Source: Latrodectus hesperus (lineage: Eukaryota; Arthropoda; Arachnida; Araneae; Theridiidae). From it: 64,000 nt of DNA. The stretch spans positions 37,150,113-37,214,112 of the forward strand of contig CM075853.1 in assembly GCA_037975125.1 (NCBI GenBank), in the 5' to 3' direction. Under the pieces are notes generated by a model. The model did no database searches, was not told where the DNA came from, and saw only the letters and a list, made by a program, of their open reading frames with translations. Shown here piece by piece: positions 30,031 to 43,100 of this stretch; position 1 is the first letter of the stretch, and each line of letters starts with the position of its first letter. The position numbers and the translations under genes were made by a program.

Positions 30031-31010
30031 GGTTCCATAAGAACAAAATGTATATATCAGCTAAGCCGATTCATGCTTATAAGAGGAAAAGTTGTGAATT
30101 TCCCCCTTCCCCACAGTAATATCACGACCATAGTAATTGTTCAATAAGATTTCTCATTTTAAGGGACAAGTTTGAATCATTTAAAGGTACAAATTTATTT
30201 TGATTTATTGAAGAAAAAAATGCAGAACGTCTACTTCCAGTCACCGTCATTATTTGCTACAGATCTTCATAGATATTAGGTCAAAACATTTATTAGAGGT
30301 TCACTGTTATCAGCCCATATACCATGAGATTTAAGTTTTACATAATTGTACCGTTGAGTAGATCACCCCTTAAAAGAGATAGTTTATGAAAAGAGTCAGA
30401 CTTAGTATATTTTTAACTTTAAATATTTCAAATTTAAGTAAAAGTATGATGCATCACCACCTGATTTGGTTTCTTGCAACAAAATGCAATCCCCTAAATC
30501 AAAAACCACCCGATTCTTTTGTAGATGGTGATTTATTGACGTCAAGTGGTATAATTATCTGAATGCAAAAGACTTGTATGTGAACACAAAAGTTGGAGAA
30601 AGTACTCGTTCATTAACAGTACAAAGTTCTGCAATCTTACGTTTGGTTTTTCAGAGAAATTGTAGGTCTTAACTTCCTATGAACAGATAATAATTTTTGT
30701 GAAAATGTGGAAGTTATAAAAGGCATTCCTTCAAAAAGAAAATACCATCGAAAAGATAATCGAATACAGTTTAAAGCTCTAACTTGAACCCAATATAAAA
30801 TTCAAGAGGTTATTTTCCCTAGCGTGTTAATGGCTGTCAACTACCATCGACAGCTCTTGATGAATTATGCACAACACTACTTCAAGAGGAGAATAATCTG
30901 AACTAAGGCGTTCTTCACGACTTGATTGTACCTTTTTACTACCACTCTTGAAAATCGAAAATTCAATTCCTTTTTCACTTGTTTTGCCTAACATCTTGGC
31001 CCAAAGGAAC
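30031..31010. other. unassigned region of intermediate composition, possibly a decayed element or pseudogene
   Basis: About 1 kb has higher G+C and richer codon-like composition than its flanks. It includes a plus-strand stretch near 30480-30660 that reads like protein in two frames separated by a stop, and a 93-codon minus-strand frame at 30827-31108. I could not assign any of it to a family. Repeated stops suggest decay if it was ever coding. Confidence 0.25.
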
Positions 31011-31201
31011 TTGATATTTATATCTATTTTGTTAATTATTTGTATCTTTTGATAGAGCTTATTAGTTTCTAATGAAAACGGATTTATTTTCAGAATTAAA
31101 ATTAGCATTTGAAATGTAATAAATTTGAAAAAAAGTAATGATGTAAGAGAAATATCAAATATGGATTTTCAACTAAGCAAGTTTATCTCAACAGAAAATT
31201 C

Positions 31202-31204
<3 letters not shown>

Positions 31205-31291
<87 letters not shown>
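31205..31291. repeat. (TA)n microsatellite
   Basis: This is an uninterrupted TA run of about 43 units. Confidence 0.95.
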
Positions 31292-31293
<2 letters not shown>

Positions 31294-33990
31294 GTAGTGT
31301 TTGCTAATGACAATAACAGATATTGTTGCTGTTGTTTAAGAATATTACATTGTTAAATTATTTAAATAGCTAAATAATCTTAACTTAAGTAAAACAATAA
31401 ATTTTTAATCAAAAGTAAGTTTTTACTTATTTAAAAAACATTAAAAAACTATTTAAAATTTTTTTGAAACTTTAATAAAATTTAAAAGAAATTGATATAT
31501 TGATATGAATAATTGTATTTATAAGTTGAGTTCTTATAGATTTGTTATTGTGTGATAATTAAATTAGTATCTTTGATTATTAATAGTAATATGTATATTA
31601 TATAAGCCATCTAATAGAATTTTCATGCATAATAAGCTATATTCTTAAACTGCCAGACAAGTAACTCTAAGAAGTTCCCAACATCAGAATTAATTAATAT
31701 TACAATCATACCTATAAGTCACACTTATGGTAGAAAATATTCCTTACAGATAGTCGATGTCTTGCAGCCAATGTTTAATTTTCAAAAATATGTGATGTAA
31801 TACTGAATCCTTCTTTTTTATAAGACTGATATAATGGTAAATAGAAATGCCATATCTATTTACTATTTTCTACAGTATCTGGATTCGAACTTAATACCTT
31901 GTACACTTAAGAGCATAATGTTAACATCAATAAAACCGTGGTTATCCAGAATTCTTGATATTGTTTCCACTTTTTTTCATGTTATGCCAATGGTAATTAG
32001 AAATGTGTCTATTATGGTAGATATAAATCGAATTCCACATAAAAGTGACAAATATTAATATTCCGTATCCGTATAAGTTAATAAAATTTAACAGTAAAAT
32101 AGTTTTCAGTGCATGTGTATAAAATTTGCCAAATTGTTATAACAAAACAGATGGAAAAAGAGCAATAAAAAGAAAATAACTCCTTTTGCATTATTTAAAT
32201 ATTAATGCGTTACACTCAATTATAACCTGTTTGATTGTAATCTCAATTTAAACATGTTTATTTAAAATATTTTAAGAATACCAATTTATAGAAACATAAC
32301 TTTAGCAATAAACCTTAATTATTTTAGATTTTTACATGTTTTGAATGTTATTTTATTGCTTCAAGATATAATTTCTAACTGTATATGTATGAAGCAAAAT
32401 TAAATATTTCTATAATTTTCATTATAAAATCCTTGAGTGAGTGACTATTTTTATGTAATAAGTTAAGAAAAGGTATTTTATACGTGGAATATTTAATTAA
32501 TTTTAATTAAATTTTTCCGCTTTTCATGTTCTCCAAAGTAATTAAATTGTAAAATTCTTTAAAAGAAGAGATTAATTCTTTATTTTTATTTTAGGTCTTG
32601 CTTCTTCGTTAAAGAATTAAGATTTCAACATATTATAATGATTAAAATGTAAAAATATCTCATTGTTCTCTATTACAGTTACTATTAAATATTTTTACAT
32701 AGGGAAGTTTGTATAGGAAAGTATTAAACATAATCCACTGAATTATTTGATGAATAGTTTAATATATATTTCATTATACTATTACATGAAATGATATTTT
32801 TAGTTAAAATCTGTTGGTAGATGTTATTGGAAATAATTTAAATGTCATTAACATTTTCATTTTTTTCTGTAAATTATCTTAAAACTGTGTAGAAATTAAA
32901 TGAGTGCAGAACTTATAGATTTGATAAATTGATATATGGAATTGTGAATAATTTTGTATTTATATATAAATGATTAAAATAACATTTCTGTTTAATACAA
33001 GCATGTTTAACAATGCTTATCGAAGTAATGATCAGAAAATATTGATGTTCCTTCATCCTTCTTCTGGGGTAATTTATTTATTTACTTTTCGTTCATTTTT
33101 GGGCCTCTTAAAAATATTTATCTTTTACCGTTACATTTCTGTATTTCTTCGTTAACACATTTCAGTTCAGAGCAGACTATCATGAGTAAAAATTGTTTCG
33201 ATGAAAATAAAAAAATAGAGAGAACTACTATATTAAGGTTTGTGTGTTACGATAGAAAATTACGTAAAACACAATTATTTAGGAAATGAAACCGAGCACT
33301 TGTCACATTATTTTATATAAGATTTATGTACTTATTATAAAATGTAAAGAATTTATTCTTAGTTGTTAGTTATCTAATCACTTGTGGAAAATGCCTTAAT
33401 TGAAATAATATTTTAATGAAAGAAATTAAATGAATTTTCAGATTTAAAATTTAGATTATTATTGTTGCAGGATAAAATATTTTTCATTGCTTGGGCAAGT
33501 TATATATTCCGTTTTGACTTCAGTCTTGGACTTCTTTTTTAAAATGACTTGTATTAAATATTCAGATAATTACTAATTAATTAATGGGATTAATTTATGG
33601 AACGTTAGATCTGAATCTAAATTAGAAAAGCAATTAAGCGTAGAAGTTAGAAGCATGACGTAATGTACACGAAATTTGTCTTAAATAAAATTTTTAAAAA
33701 AATCAATTAGAAATAATCCTTAAAATATCTTGGAAAAGATCTGTTTTTTTACGTACTAATTATTTATTTATATCGTTTTTGTTGCGTATAATGACAAAAT
33801 ATGTGCAAAATCAAAATAATTTAAATTTTAGTTGACTTTGAATTAAATTCAATATTAAATATAATAAATACACAATATTATAAAATGAACTCTCTTCAAA
33901 TCTACTTTTGGTTACTTATTTATTGATATCTATTTATTTTTCAAATCATTACTACCAATTAGCATTTCTAAGAAAAGTAGTAGTAATTCC
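31292..33990. other. AT-rich non-coding DNA
   Basis: Short frames at 31834-32058 and 32970-33155 are unrecognised. No repeat array or RNA gene was seen. Confidence 0.45.
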
Positions 33991-34018
33991 AAAAAAAAAA
34001 AAAAAAAAAAAAAAAAAA
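33991..34018 (+). repeat. 28-base poly(A) tract
   Basis: This is an uninterrupted run of 28 A residues. It could be a microsatellite or the tail of a retroposed copy on the plus strand. No recognisable body lies upstream, and no target duplication was identified. Confidence 0.9.
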
Positions 34019-34320
34019 CAATACAATTGTCAAATATTTAGCCTTAGAATCTAACTAACTTTAATTATTTTTCTAAAACAATTATGACGTGCCTAGTTGT
34101 AGATAAGTAATTAAAGTTATAGGTTGTAAGAAGTTTGAAGATATTTCTTAATTCAGCTAAAACATTTAACACATATTAGTGTATGAATTAATAAACATTC
34201 AAAATTCACTTTGATCACTATTGCTATCTATATTCGTGAAAATAAATATTATCATCTACTTTTTTGTGAGAAAATAGTCTACAGGATAAAAGTCAATAAA
34301 AAGTAATAGAACATATACTG
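34019..34320. other. AT-rich non-coding DNA
   Basis: Nothing recognisable was seen. Confidence 0.4.
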
Positions 34321-34800
34321 CATGTTGCTTTTTGGGAGGACATTTTTAAGAAGGATAGCGGGCTTAATTCACGTGTCACAAGGAAAGAAACTGGGAAAAT
34401 ACAAAATATCTCTCTGTAATTGTGTATATAGGAAGTAGAAGTTCAATAGCTATTTCTTTTTGTCCAATAGCAGCATCGAACCTACCATTTTGATTTCCGC
34501 AGTTCTTTGACTTGGTCACGGTGAACAATAAGGGCCTCTGTTTACAAAATATATCATTGTGTTATTATTGGTTATTCTTGAGATGTATAGAATGCTGGGA
34601 TTCAAAAGACCTTGCTGTAGAAACGTGCTCTTGGGAGGTGACGAACTCGGGTTTGATGCTTACGTTGAGGGGGAAGACGGATGTTTGCCAGTGTGGTGCG
34701 AATAGCTTAACGAGCTCAAGGAATTTGAATATCTTTCCTATGTTGCCGTTCTGAAGGAATACTAGTAAACTTTTAAGTGTCTTAAGGAACGAAACTCAAA
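34321..34800. other. unassigned G+C-richer island with open frames on both strands
   Basis: The composition is clearly above background. On the plus strand an 80-codon frame (34512-34754) is open and contains several Cys and Trp residues. The complementary strand is also open for about 60 codons over roughly 34570-34750. Neither matches a family I know. Because the BRSK gene reads leftwards from 27.25 kb, this could be a distal 5' UTR exon or promoter of that gene, but there is no direct evidence. An old repeat is equally possible. Confidence 0.25.
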
Positions 34801-35730
34801 AAATGCACAAGCATCCATCAAGAAAAATCACATCTGGAAACTAGAAATAACGTCAAGGGACTAATATTTATCACAAACAATGGTAACAGTTTAAGTTATA
34901 ATTAGTTATATTCCTTTTCTTCACTTTTCGGATTTCTAAAACTAATTCAATAAAAGATAAATTTGGATTATCAATAATCATGTTTATGCCTTCTCCTTTC
35001 TTGATTTAACATTTAATTTAATTAGTTTATATTTCTTTTGTCTTTGAATGTTTATAATGATATTAAATGTTTTAGACGAATTCTACGTTTTGAAGCTTTC
35101 CATATAACCTCCTCAATATCATCAAATAAATTTAGAAACACATAGCATATTAAAAAAAATTGCTTTTCATTTTAACTCTACTGTTTGTGGAGTTATTTTC
35201 TTATAGACTGTTTAATCCAAAGATACTTTAATATAAAAAGGCTTTCAAGCCAAGCATTTAATATTGTTAGACATTAATGAATTTAATTTTTTTAACTTTA
35301 AGTGAACAAAAAGATTAAATATCACAAATTAATTTCAGCAAAATACAAATACTCAAACGTAATAAATATCTGCGGGATTCAAAAACAACAAAAGCTATTT
35401 TTTATCACTTGGTGTAGCAATGGTGTTATATTAATTTTTACACATTTTTTAATTTATTAATTTTAAGAAAAAGTGTTAGTTTTTTGCAAAATATTAAACA
35501 ATAACTGAAGTTATTTCAAAAAATTATTTATCTCAAGATAACATAAAATTTTATAATTATATATTCATTTTCTTTATTAAATATATACTAGTTTTAAAAA
35601 GCACATATTAATCTCTGCTCATTCAAACTATTAGTTTAAATTTACTATAAAAATAGTTGTAAATTTTTGAAACTGTAACCAAAAATAAGAGATCTTTTAA
35701 AAAATTTTCTCTATCGCTCATTTATAAAAA
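34801..35730. other. AT-rich non-coding DNA
   Basis: Nothing recognisable was seen. Confidence 0.4.
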
Positions 35731-36060
35731 AATCTAATGAGGAGGCTAATTTACACATTTTAATACAAAATATGACAATAAGTGATATTACATCAATGTG
35801 GATGCATAGAACAATGAGTCATCCCCCAGTAGTTATCGAGTTCTAAATGGAGCACCACAGATATCTTATGAGCTATCAGGGATCATCTAATGGATCATTT
35901 ATGAATCTCATAGCCATCTATAGAATCCGCTGGATAAACCGAATCACGTTTAATGGACGTACTGTAGACGTGCTAGTGTTGGGTAGGAGACACTTATCTG
36001 TCATCTAAGCTCAAGTCGGCATGAAATCCAGCTGGATTAATGCCGAAATGTAAGTGCAAC
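35731..36060. repeat. unclassified interspersed repeat-like island ending in a hairpin
   Basis: A G+C-richer block of about 330 bp without a sustained frame ends in a strong palindromic hairpin (36016-36046) followed by simple TA sequence. The layout, a body then a hairpin then a simple repeat, resembles the 3' end of a non-LTR or SINE-type insertion. No family was recognised. Confidence 0.3.
36016..36046. repeat. 31-bp hairpin-forming inverted repeat
   Basis: The outer arms TCGGCAT (36016-36022) and ATGCCGA (36040-36046) are perfect complements. Between them AATCCAGCTGGATT (36025-36038) is a perfect 14-bp palindrome, so nearly the whole unit can fold on itself. Confidence 0.75.
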
Positions 36061-36213
36061 TATATATATAGTAAAGCATAAAAGGAAAAATAAAATAAAA
36101 GAATAAATAATCAAAATATATATACAAATACAAATATACGAGAAAGTATATAATTCCATTTTATACATATCTTAGTTCTGTTTATTGTATACTTAAATAA
36201 TTTAAATTTTGTA

Positions 36214-36218
<5 letters not shown>

Positions 36219-36279
<61 letters not shown>

Positions 36280-36290
36280 CACACACACAC
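36219..36290. repeat. (TA)n-(CA)n microsatellite
   Basis: A TA run to about 36276 is followed by a CA run directly abutting the left end of the Tc1-like element. A matching TA run sits on the other side of that element. Confidence 0.95.
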
Positions 36291-37137
36291 TGGTGTGCAA
36301 AAATTAGGATCAGCAAGTACTCTTTACGAATGAGAGCAGATTTAATCTGACTACTGATTCTGGACGCATACACATCTGGCGAGAGCGGGGAACATGCAAT
36401 AACCCCTCCAACATCGTCGAAAGGGACCGGTCTCGAGGTCGCGGTGTTCTCGTTTGGGGAGGCATCATGCTTGGTATCCGTACTGACCTTCATGCCGTCC
36501 AAGGAGGTTCAGTCACTGGGTCCCGTTATTGTAATGATATTCTCCTTCCTTATGTGCATCTTTTTAGAGGTGCTATGGGTCCCCAGTTCATCTTCTTGGA
36601 CGACAATGCTCCACCTCATCGTACAAAGGCTGTCGAAGAGCTGTTGGAAAGTGAGGATATTGAACGCATGGATTGGCCAGCAAGGTCCCCGGATCTAAAT
36701 CCAATCGAACACGTGTGGGACTTTCTAGGAAGATGCTTGGCGACACGTCACCACCGCCAGTAACGATTCTGGAGCTGCGATTGGCGCTACAAGAAGAATG
36801 GGCAGCAGTACTTCAACAACTTATTGACAACCTCATACTCAGTATGGACAGACGACGTCAATCCTGCACAGCAGTCAGGGGAGATCATATCCCCTATTGA
36901 AAGCTGGATGTTTCTTACTAGAGAGCTGTCACATGGATGTTTCGGCCGTCTCTGTCATTCTGCTCCATGCTCATTTTTCAATAAAGTTCCTTTTTAATTA
37001 TTTGGAATTTTTTTGGACTGTTTTTTTCCCGTAGTCTTACACATGGAGGATGTTCTGGTATGATTTTTATCGATTTGGAACACTGCTGAGTGACGCTGCA
37101 CTAGAAAAACCGTTTCGTCCTAAATTTTTGCACACCA
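36291..37137 (+). mobile_element. internally deleted Tc1-like DNA transposon
   Basis: The left end TGGTGTGCAAAAATTAGGA (36291-36309) and the reverse complement of the right end (37118-37137) agree except for one inserted T, giving a clear terminal inverted repeat pair. The right end abuts TA, the target dinucleotide of this superfamily. On the left the flanking bases are AC, so the duplication is not intact there. The element is about 850 bp. Family members are usually 1.3-1.7 kb, and here the left repeat is followed within about 12 bases by the middle of the transposase gene, so the 5' half was lost. TA arrays on both sides suggest insertion into a TA microsatellite. Confidence 0.88.
36320..36900 (+). 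pseudogene. Tc1-like transposase, truncated and frameshifted
   Basis: In frame from 36320 the sequence reads LFTNESRFNL, then VLVWGGIM, FLDDNAPPHR and DWPARSPDLNPIEHVWD, the order of motifs in the DDE catalytic domain of Tc1 transposases. The second Asp (in LDDNAPPHR) and the Glu (in NPIEHVWD, 34 residues later as in DD34E) are present. The first acidic residue, normally FSDE, reads FTNE, so the catalytic Asp is Asn. After FLGR near 36730 the frame shifts. The family C-terminus continues in another frame (36751-36900) with LQEEWAAVLQQLIDNLI and ends GDHIPY plus stop. The DNA-binding N-terminal half is missing. It cannot encode an active enzyme. A related intact copy would be needed to have moved it. 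Confidence 0.92.
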
Positions 37138-37150
37138 TATATCACATGTG

Positions 37151-37174
37151 TATATATATATATATATATATATA
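37151..37174. repeat. (TA)n microsatellite
   Basis: A TA run lies just right of the Tc1-like element. It is probably the other half of the array into which the element inserted. Confidence 0.9.
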
Positions 37175-40100
37175 CTTTTTTTCTTAATTATGTCACTCTT
37201 TTCTTTATTAGTGACATAATTAAGAAAAAACTGAATGGCTTTACTTTTTATAACTATAAGTATTTGCAAAGAATTCGAAACTTTATAATATTTTTAACAA
37301 TATATCAATTAAATTTTTTTCGCTTTAAATAAGATTATAGAGTTTTATTAATTCATTAATAATAGCTTTTAATATAAAAAATTGTCATAAAATTTATCTT
37401 TCACGCTTTTCCTTTAAGGCGATATAAGTAGGCATAATGAACTCTGGTTTAAAATTTTAAACATATAAGATTAAAAAATCAAAGTTATTCCGAACACACA
37501 CGCACACACACAAATTCACTGAAATATCAATAAATTACTCGTTATTCAGATGTCAATATATGAGAAAAAGCTGCAAACATTAATTTCGTCGCTATTAGAA
37601 CTTACATCTTTTTAGTATGTAGATAATACATACCACAGGAATACATCACAGAAGCTTTTTAAGACTTTTATACAATCTATATATAAGAACAAGAAGTTTA
37701 AAGCATAATCGGAAAACCTTTATTTTAAAACCATAAAAATGATTCTGGTTTATAAGATGACTGTCTAACATAAGAAAAAAGGTCAGAAAAATGCAATTAA
37801 AGTTATATTTTTTAAAATTACGATCACAATAATTTTATTCGTAATCATTAAGCATTTTTCGGAACAAATGCTTTAAAAACTGAAAAACAATTAAAATAAT
37901 TTATATAATATGGAAACGAGATAGTGATTAATTGTAGATAAATCTCAGTACACTTATTGCTTAAACACACACATGTAAAAAAATTTTTTTAATTTCTCAA
38001 TATTACAAATGTAACTTCATATGGCGTTGTATAATGAGGAAAACATTATACTTCAAAGAAAATAAACATCTCTGCTTATCCGAACGAAAAAGCCAAAAAT
38101 AGTTATAATAAAAAATAGCCAAAATATATAGTTAAAACATTAAAAAGTTTAGCGGTTAACTTATACAGTTGCAATTTAAATGTAAGTTACCCTCCTTCTC
38201 AAGTTTTTTTTTTTTTTCGCTTCTGAGTGTTTTGAAAAGATTGAATGAAAAAAAATGGGCAATAAAATTATTAAATCAATATCATTATACATGAATGTAT
38301 ATACTGAGCATATCCAAGAATATATTTTCCAATTATCGATTAAATATAAAAAACATCTCATAAGATATATGTTATTTTATTCCCATTGGTTGTGTGTCAT
38401 ACCTCTTTTAAGTTACAAAATACGCATGAGGTGAATGGGAACATTCTCAGTGCAGTATGCTAAATTTGAAATTTCCCACAAAGCAAAGATTTTCAAAATC
38501 AAATTATGGGATTCAGAAGAGTATATTTTAAAGCTTTGAGTAAAATAAATATTTAGTTCTTTTCACGTTTATAAGCAAAAATTTAACTTTGTATGGTAAG
38601 AGAAACAGTTCTGTATAGAAAATATTATTCAATAAATATTCGCAAATTGAAAACCTTTTCTAGAAAAAAGTTACAACAAAATTTAATTCAAAACATATTT
38701 AAAACCCACAATTTAAGCTATATTGAATCACTATAGCATTGAATAAAATTTCAACCTTAAAACTTATTTTTAAATTCTTATAAATCGAGAAATTAATGCA
38801 ATAAATAAATTAACTATACTTGAATGAGTGTAATAGTGGGATATGTTACTATACATTTAAAAGTAGAAAAGAAATGTATTAAATTTATTTTTCTCTCTCA
38901 AATAGAGAGATACACTTGTCGAATTCTTATTTTCATACTGACTTATCCTGTAAGCGTTATTTATATAAAAGCAAGTTCTACGATTTGTAAAGCATTGATG
39001 AATATTCATACTAATCAAGACATGGTAATAATGAGTAAAAGCACAGTAGCAATTTTCGTTAACTTAATTTTGTGATGTAATTGCTTGTTGTGAAAGAAAC
39101 ATTTCAAATAAGGAGAAATATTAGTCGTCAAGTTGTTTGATAAATAAATGGTACAGCTTGACGTAAATAGTGAAATGAAAACTAATTATCTTCAGGTTAG
39201 AATGTTTTTTCCCTTCCTTTTAACAAAGTGGTGATATAATTTTGTAGCATTCATAAATATATTATTACCGTGAGCATTTGAAATACTTTTGAATAGGGCC
39301 AAATCAAGATGAAATATAGCTTTCAACAATTTATTTTATGGAAAAGTTTATGCGTGACATATTTTAAATAAACAATTTTTTGACATTTTCAAATGACAGC
39401 AAGATTTCATCTGTTTTGAAAAAAAAGATTCGTTCTGGTAAAAAATTCGTTAACTTAGATTATACTGTCTTATTTTATTTTAAATAGAATAACTTCAACT
39501 TCAATAATAGACATAAACAGTTTGGTTATTTTGTTTCAAATGATTTGATAAGAAAAATGATCTTTTTTAATTAAAAGGCAGATAATTAGGCAAGACAGTA
39601 AAAAACACACTTTGAAAAGCCCCAATTTTTTTATTTCCATCAAGATAAATTTTCTAAAAAATTTTCAATAACAATAAAGCATTAAAAAATTTTTCTTGTT
39701 TAGAAAAAATTTAGCTTGATAAAAAGAAATACCGTATTTTCTTAAAGAAAAGAAGTCCAATTTAAGCACTGCGCTTAAGGAAAATATTTTGTAATAAAGT
39801 AAATCCGCACAGAGACAGGAAGTTAAATTAAATTACATGAATATCACGCAGGTGCTAGAATCACAATAACAAAATATTAATCTGTGCCAATTAATTTATG
39901 ATTTATATCAATAAAGTAAATATTTTAAAAAAAAATGCAATTGAAAAATAAACTATTAGAGAAAGATGTTAAAATATACATATGCGCGTAAATGTATTTA
40001 TATCTATTCATTAAAATAATTTCGTAAGCATTAAAAATACATTATGTTATAAGGAATATATCGCAATAACAAAACAATAAATTTGATGAAAAAAGATAAA

Positions 40101-43100
40101 TTTGCATACAAAAATAATTAAAACAAATATGCATCCCAAGAAGCACTAGATATATGATTAATAATCCCTAAGAAAAATTAGAACTTCATAAGAAATTAAA
40201 GAGATTTATAATTTTCTTAGTGCAAACCAATTTTAGGACCAAATCATAAATCTCTCTTGTTTCACAATCCCTTTGTCTTAAAACACAATTTTACCAACCT
40301 TAAATTCTGATATTGACGACATTTACAGCTTCCAACCAATTCCTATCCACTTTACAAACCACAATATAAACAAGCATTTTTTTTATTTATTAATTTCTTA
40401 GTATACGTAGACACACGCCACGCAGGCAAAAATTTTGTACTGCTAAAAATGTAACTTTTAAAGATGTTAGCGCTTTTACTTTTCTACGAGAAATTTCAGT
40501 ACATTTTATAAGTTTCATTATTTCTGTTTGAATTGATGATGATGGAAAAATATCTTCTTGCCACCTCTTCTTTGTGCTTAGTAAAACTAATGTATTGGTA
40601 CAAACGCAAACTCGTAGTTCTTAGTGGTTCTTTGAATAATTATGAAAAAGGACTGTGTAAACTAATGCTTTCCTTGCATTTCATTTAGTCACAAAACGTT
40701 TATGATATATGAAATTTATGAATAGATTTTTTGATTACGGACAAAAAATATTTAAGTGTTTGTAATCCTTTTGTGCTTTAATATCTTAAGCAATTTGAGG
40801 TAAAAATATTTTGCATTTAAATATTTAAGACCTAAGAAATCAATCAGAAAAATGAAAATAGCTTTTCATCAAAAAATAAATATTTTTTAGCCACTTATTC
40901 TTTATTTATACAAAATTATTTTGTAAGAAAATTTCGTAGCTGACTATGAAAAAGTACAATTAGTAAAAAAGAAAATGTTTTTATACAAATTTTTGTTTAG
41001 CAATAAAAGACTGAAAGCATAGGAAAACTATGAAATACATAATAAAATTATGAATAAAGTAAGAAAAATTATGAAAGTATAATAAAAGTATGAATTGGAC
41101 ATTTTTTCATTATATGAATTTGAATATTTCTTCAGTATTCGACTCATTTTGAAAAAAAAATAAAAAAGACATATAAAAAATTAGTTTTAATACTATGAAT
41201 AAATCATAATGTCATAAAGTTTACAGAAACAAGTTTAATAATCCATTCAAAGTATTTTATTTATGTTAAGTATTTCCTCTGATTTTATACTGGTAATTTA
41301 AAGTATTAAAAGGCAATTTTTTCTTAAAATTTATTTAACTGGAATGCTTCATATCATGGCAAATATGAATGGCCTGAATTAGACCAATTATATTTTCAAT
41401 ACTATGAAAGAACGAAGTTTCATTAAGCACTAAGGTTCGGTTCCAGCGTAGTAACTATAACTCGGTATATGTAAATATATGTAATCAATATTAAATATTT
41501 TTGAAAATTTAAAGTAATATATTTTGTGTTTCTCATTTAAACTCTCGTATTAAATCTAGAAAACTATATGAACTGATTACTCTCCATAACCAACATGCTA
41601 ATAGTACGATGACACTGTCTTAAGAGTTATTTAACAGCGACGACAAATGAAAAATTCATGACTAATTAAAATATTAAAAATGTGTCTATGATTGTATTGT
41701 TATAAGATAACCTTAGAAAATAAATTTCCATAATTAATTTGACTTTTAAAAGTGATTTAATTATGTTATCGTTTTTTTCTCTATACAATGTCCTAACATT
41801 TTGATAACTATGATTTCATCCGGCCATTTAAAAATAATAAATAACGAGTTAAAAATAACTTATAAAAATAAATCTGATTGATGTAAGTATGATTCAGTGT
41901 ATTCTGATACAGCTACATTCCTTTTAAAGTATAGGATTTCTGATACACTTAGTTGTTTTATGAATGCACAATTACTTGAATTAAAAAAATAATTACAAAT
42001 TCACATGTTGGTTCCATGTGAAGTTTATTATTATCATTAAAATACCATGGAACAAAATAATTTTATATATAAAAACATTATCAATTTTATTCTATAAGGC
42101 AACCATTTTTGATTTAAAAAAATAATAAAAAATAAACTCTGCACAGTGTAAATGGAATATTTCTTATTGATTCGTGAATTAAATAATATAATAAAGATTA
42201 ATAAAAATTATCAAGAAAGAAAATCAAAATTCTTTTCCATTAGTCATAAATAAGTTTATATTGTATGTTAAAAAAAGGACAAAGAAAGACTTTGCATTTT
42301 AGTTTTTATTAAAGTTAAAGAAAGTATTCAAAGAATTTACAACGAATTAAAGAGAAAAGTTCCCTTTATTTCCAGAGAAAAGTTTTATTAACATTTAATG
42401 AGAAACCATAGAAAATGGTAAAGATGGTTAAAAAATCATTCATTGCTTAAAACAATACCATTTTTATTAAATTCCTTTTTTTTACAATTTGAATAAATTA
42501 TAAAAACAAAATCGAATATTTGCTTTCAATTGCATCTCAATAGATTTTATTGCATAGTTATACTAATTTTTCAACCGTATAATGACATAAGCAACTATTC
42601 CCAACTAAATCATTTATTTGTTAATAACATATAAAATGAAACTTAAATTTTCAATCCCTTGAATGTGAGGTAAAAAAAATGCGCCAAACTTTTTAAATAC
42701 TTTGCAAATACATCATCGACATTAACTTGGATAACAATTCAAGACATTGCGCTGAAAAAAAAAATTAAAAATCAAGTTTTTAAACATATATCTAATTATT
42801 ATAATATTGTGTACAACTTTCACTTGAATATTTTCTGTGGCAAATAAAGTTCTAATTTATTATTTCGCGTAAAACTTGAAATTTTATTAATAACGTATTT
42901 TTATAAATTAATTAAAAAAATTTAATTTGAATGAAATAAATTATCTTAGGAGGAATATTAAGAAACATAATTAAAAAGAGTAATTTTTAAAATTAGCATA
43001 TGCTCAAACGATGCAATATATAAACATTAGTTTATGCAATATATCTTACCTACTGTAAACTCTAATAATCTTAACAAATACTCATGAAAAAATCATAATT

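Noticed and set aside
34512..34754. 80-residue plus-strand protein with several Cys residues
   Set aside because: No signal peptide, domain, splice support or homology was recognised. Retained only as an unassigned island.
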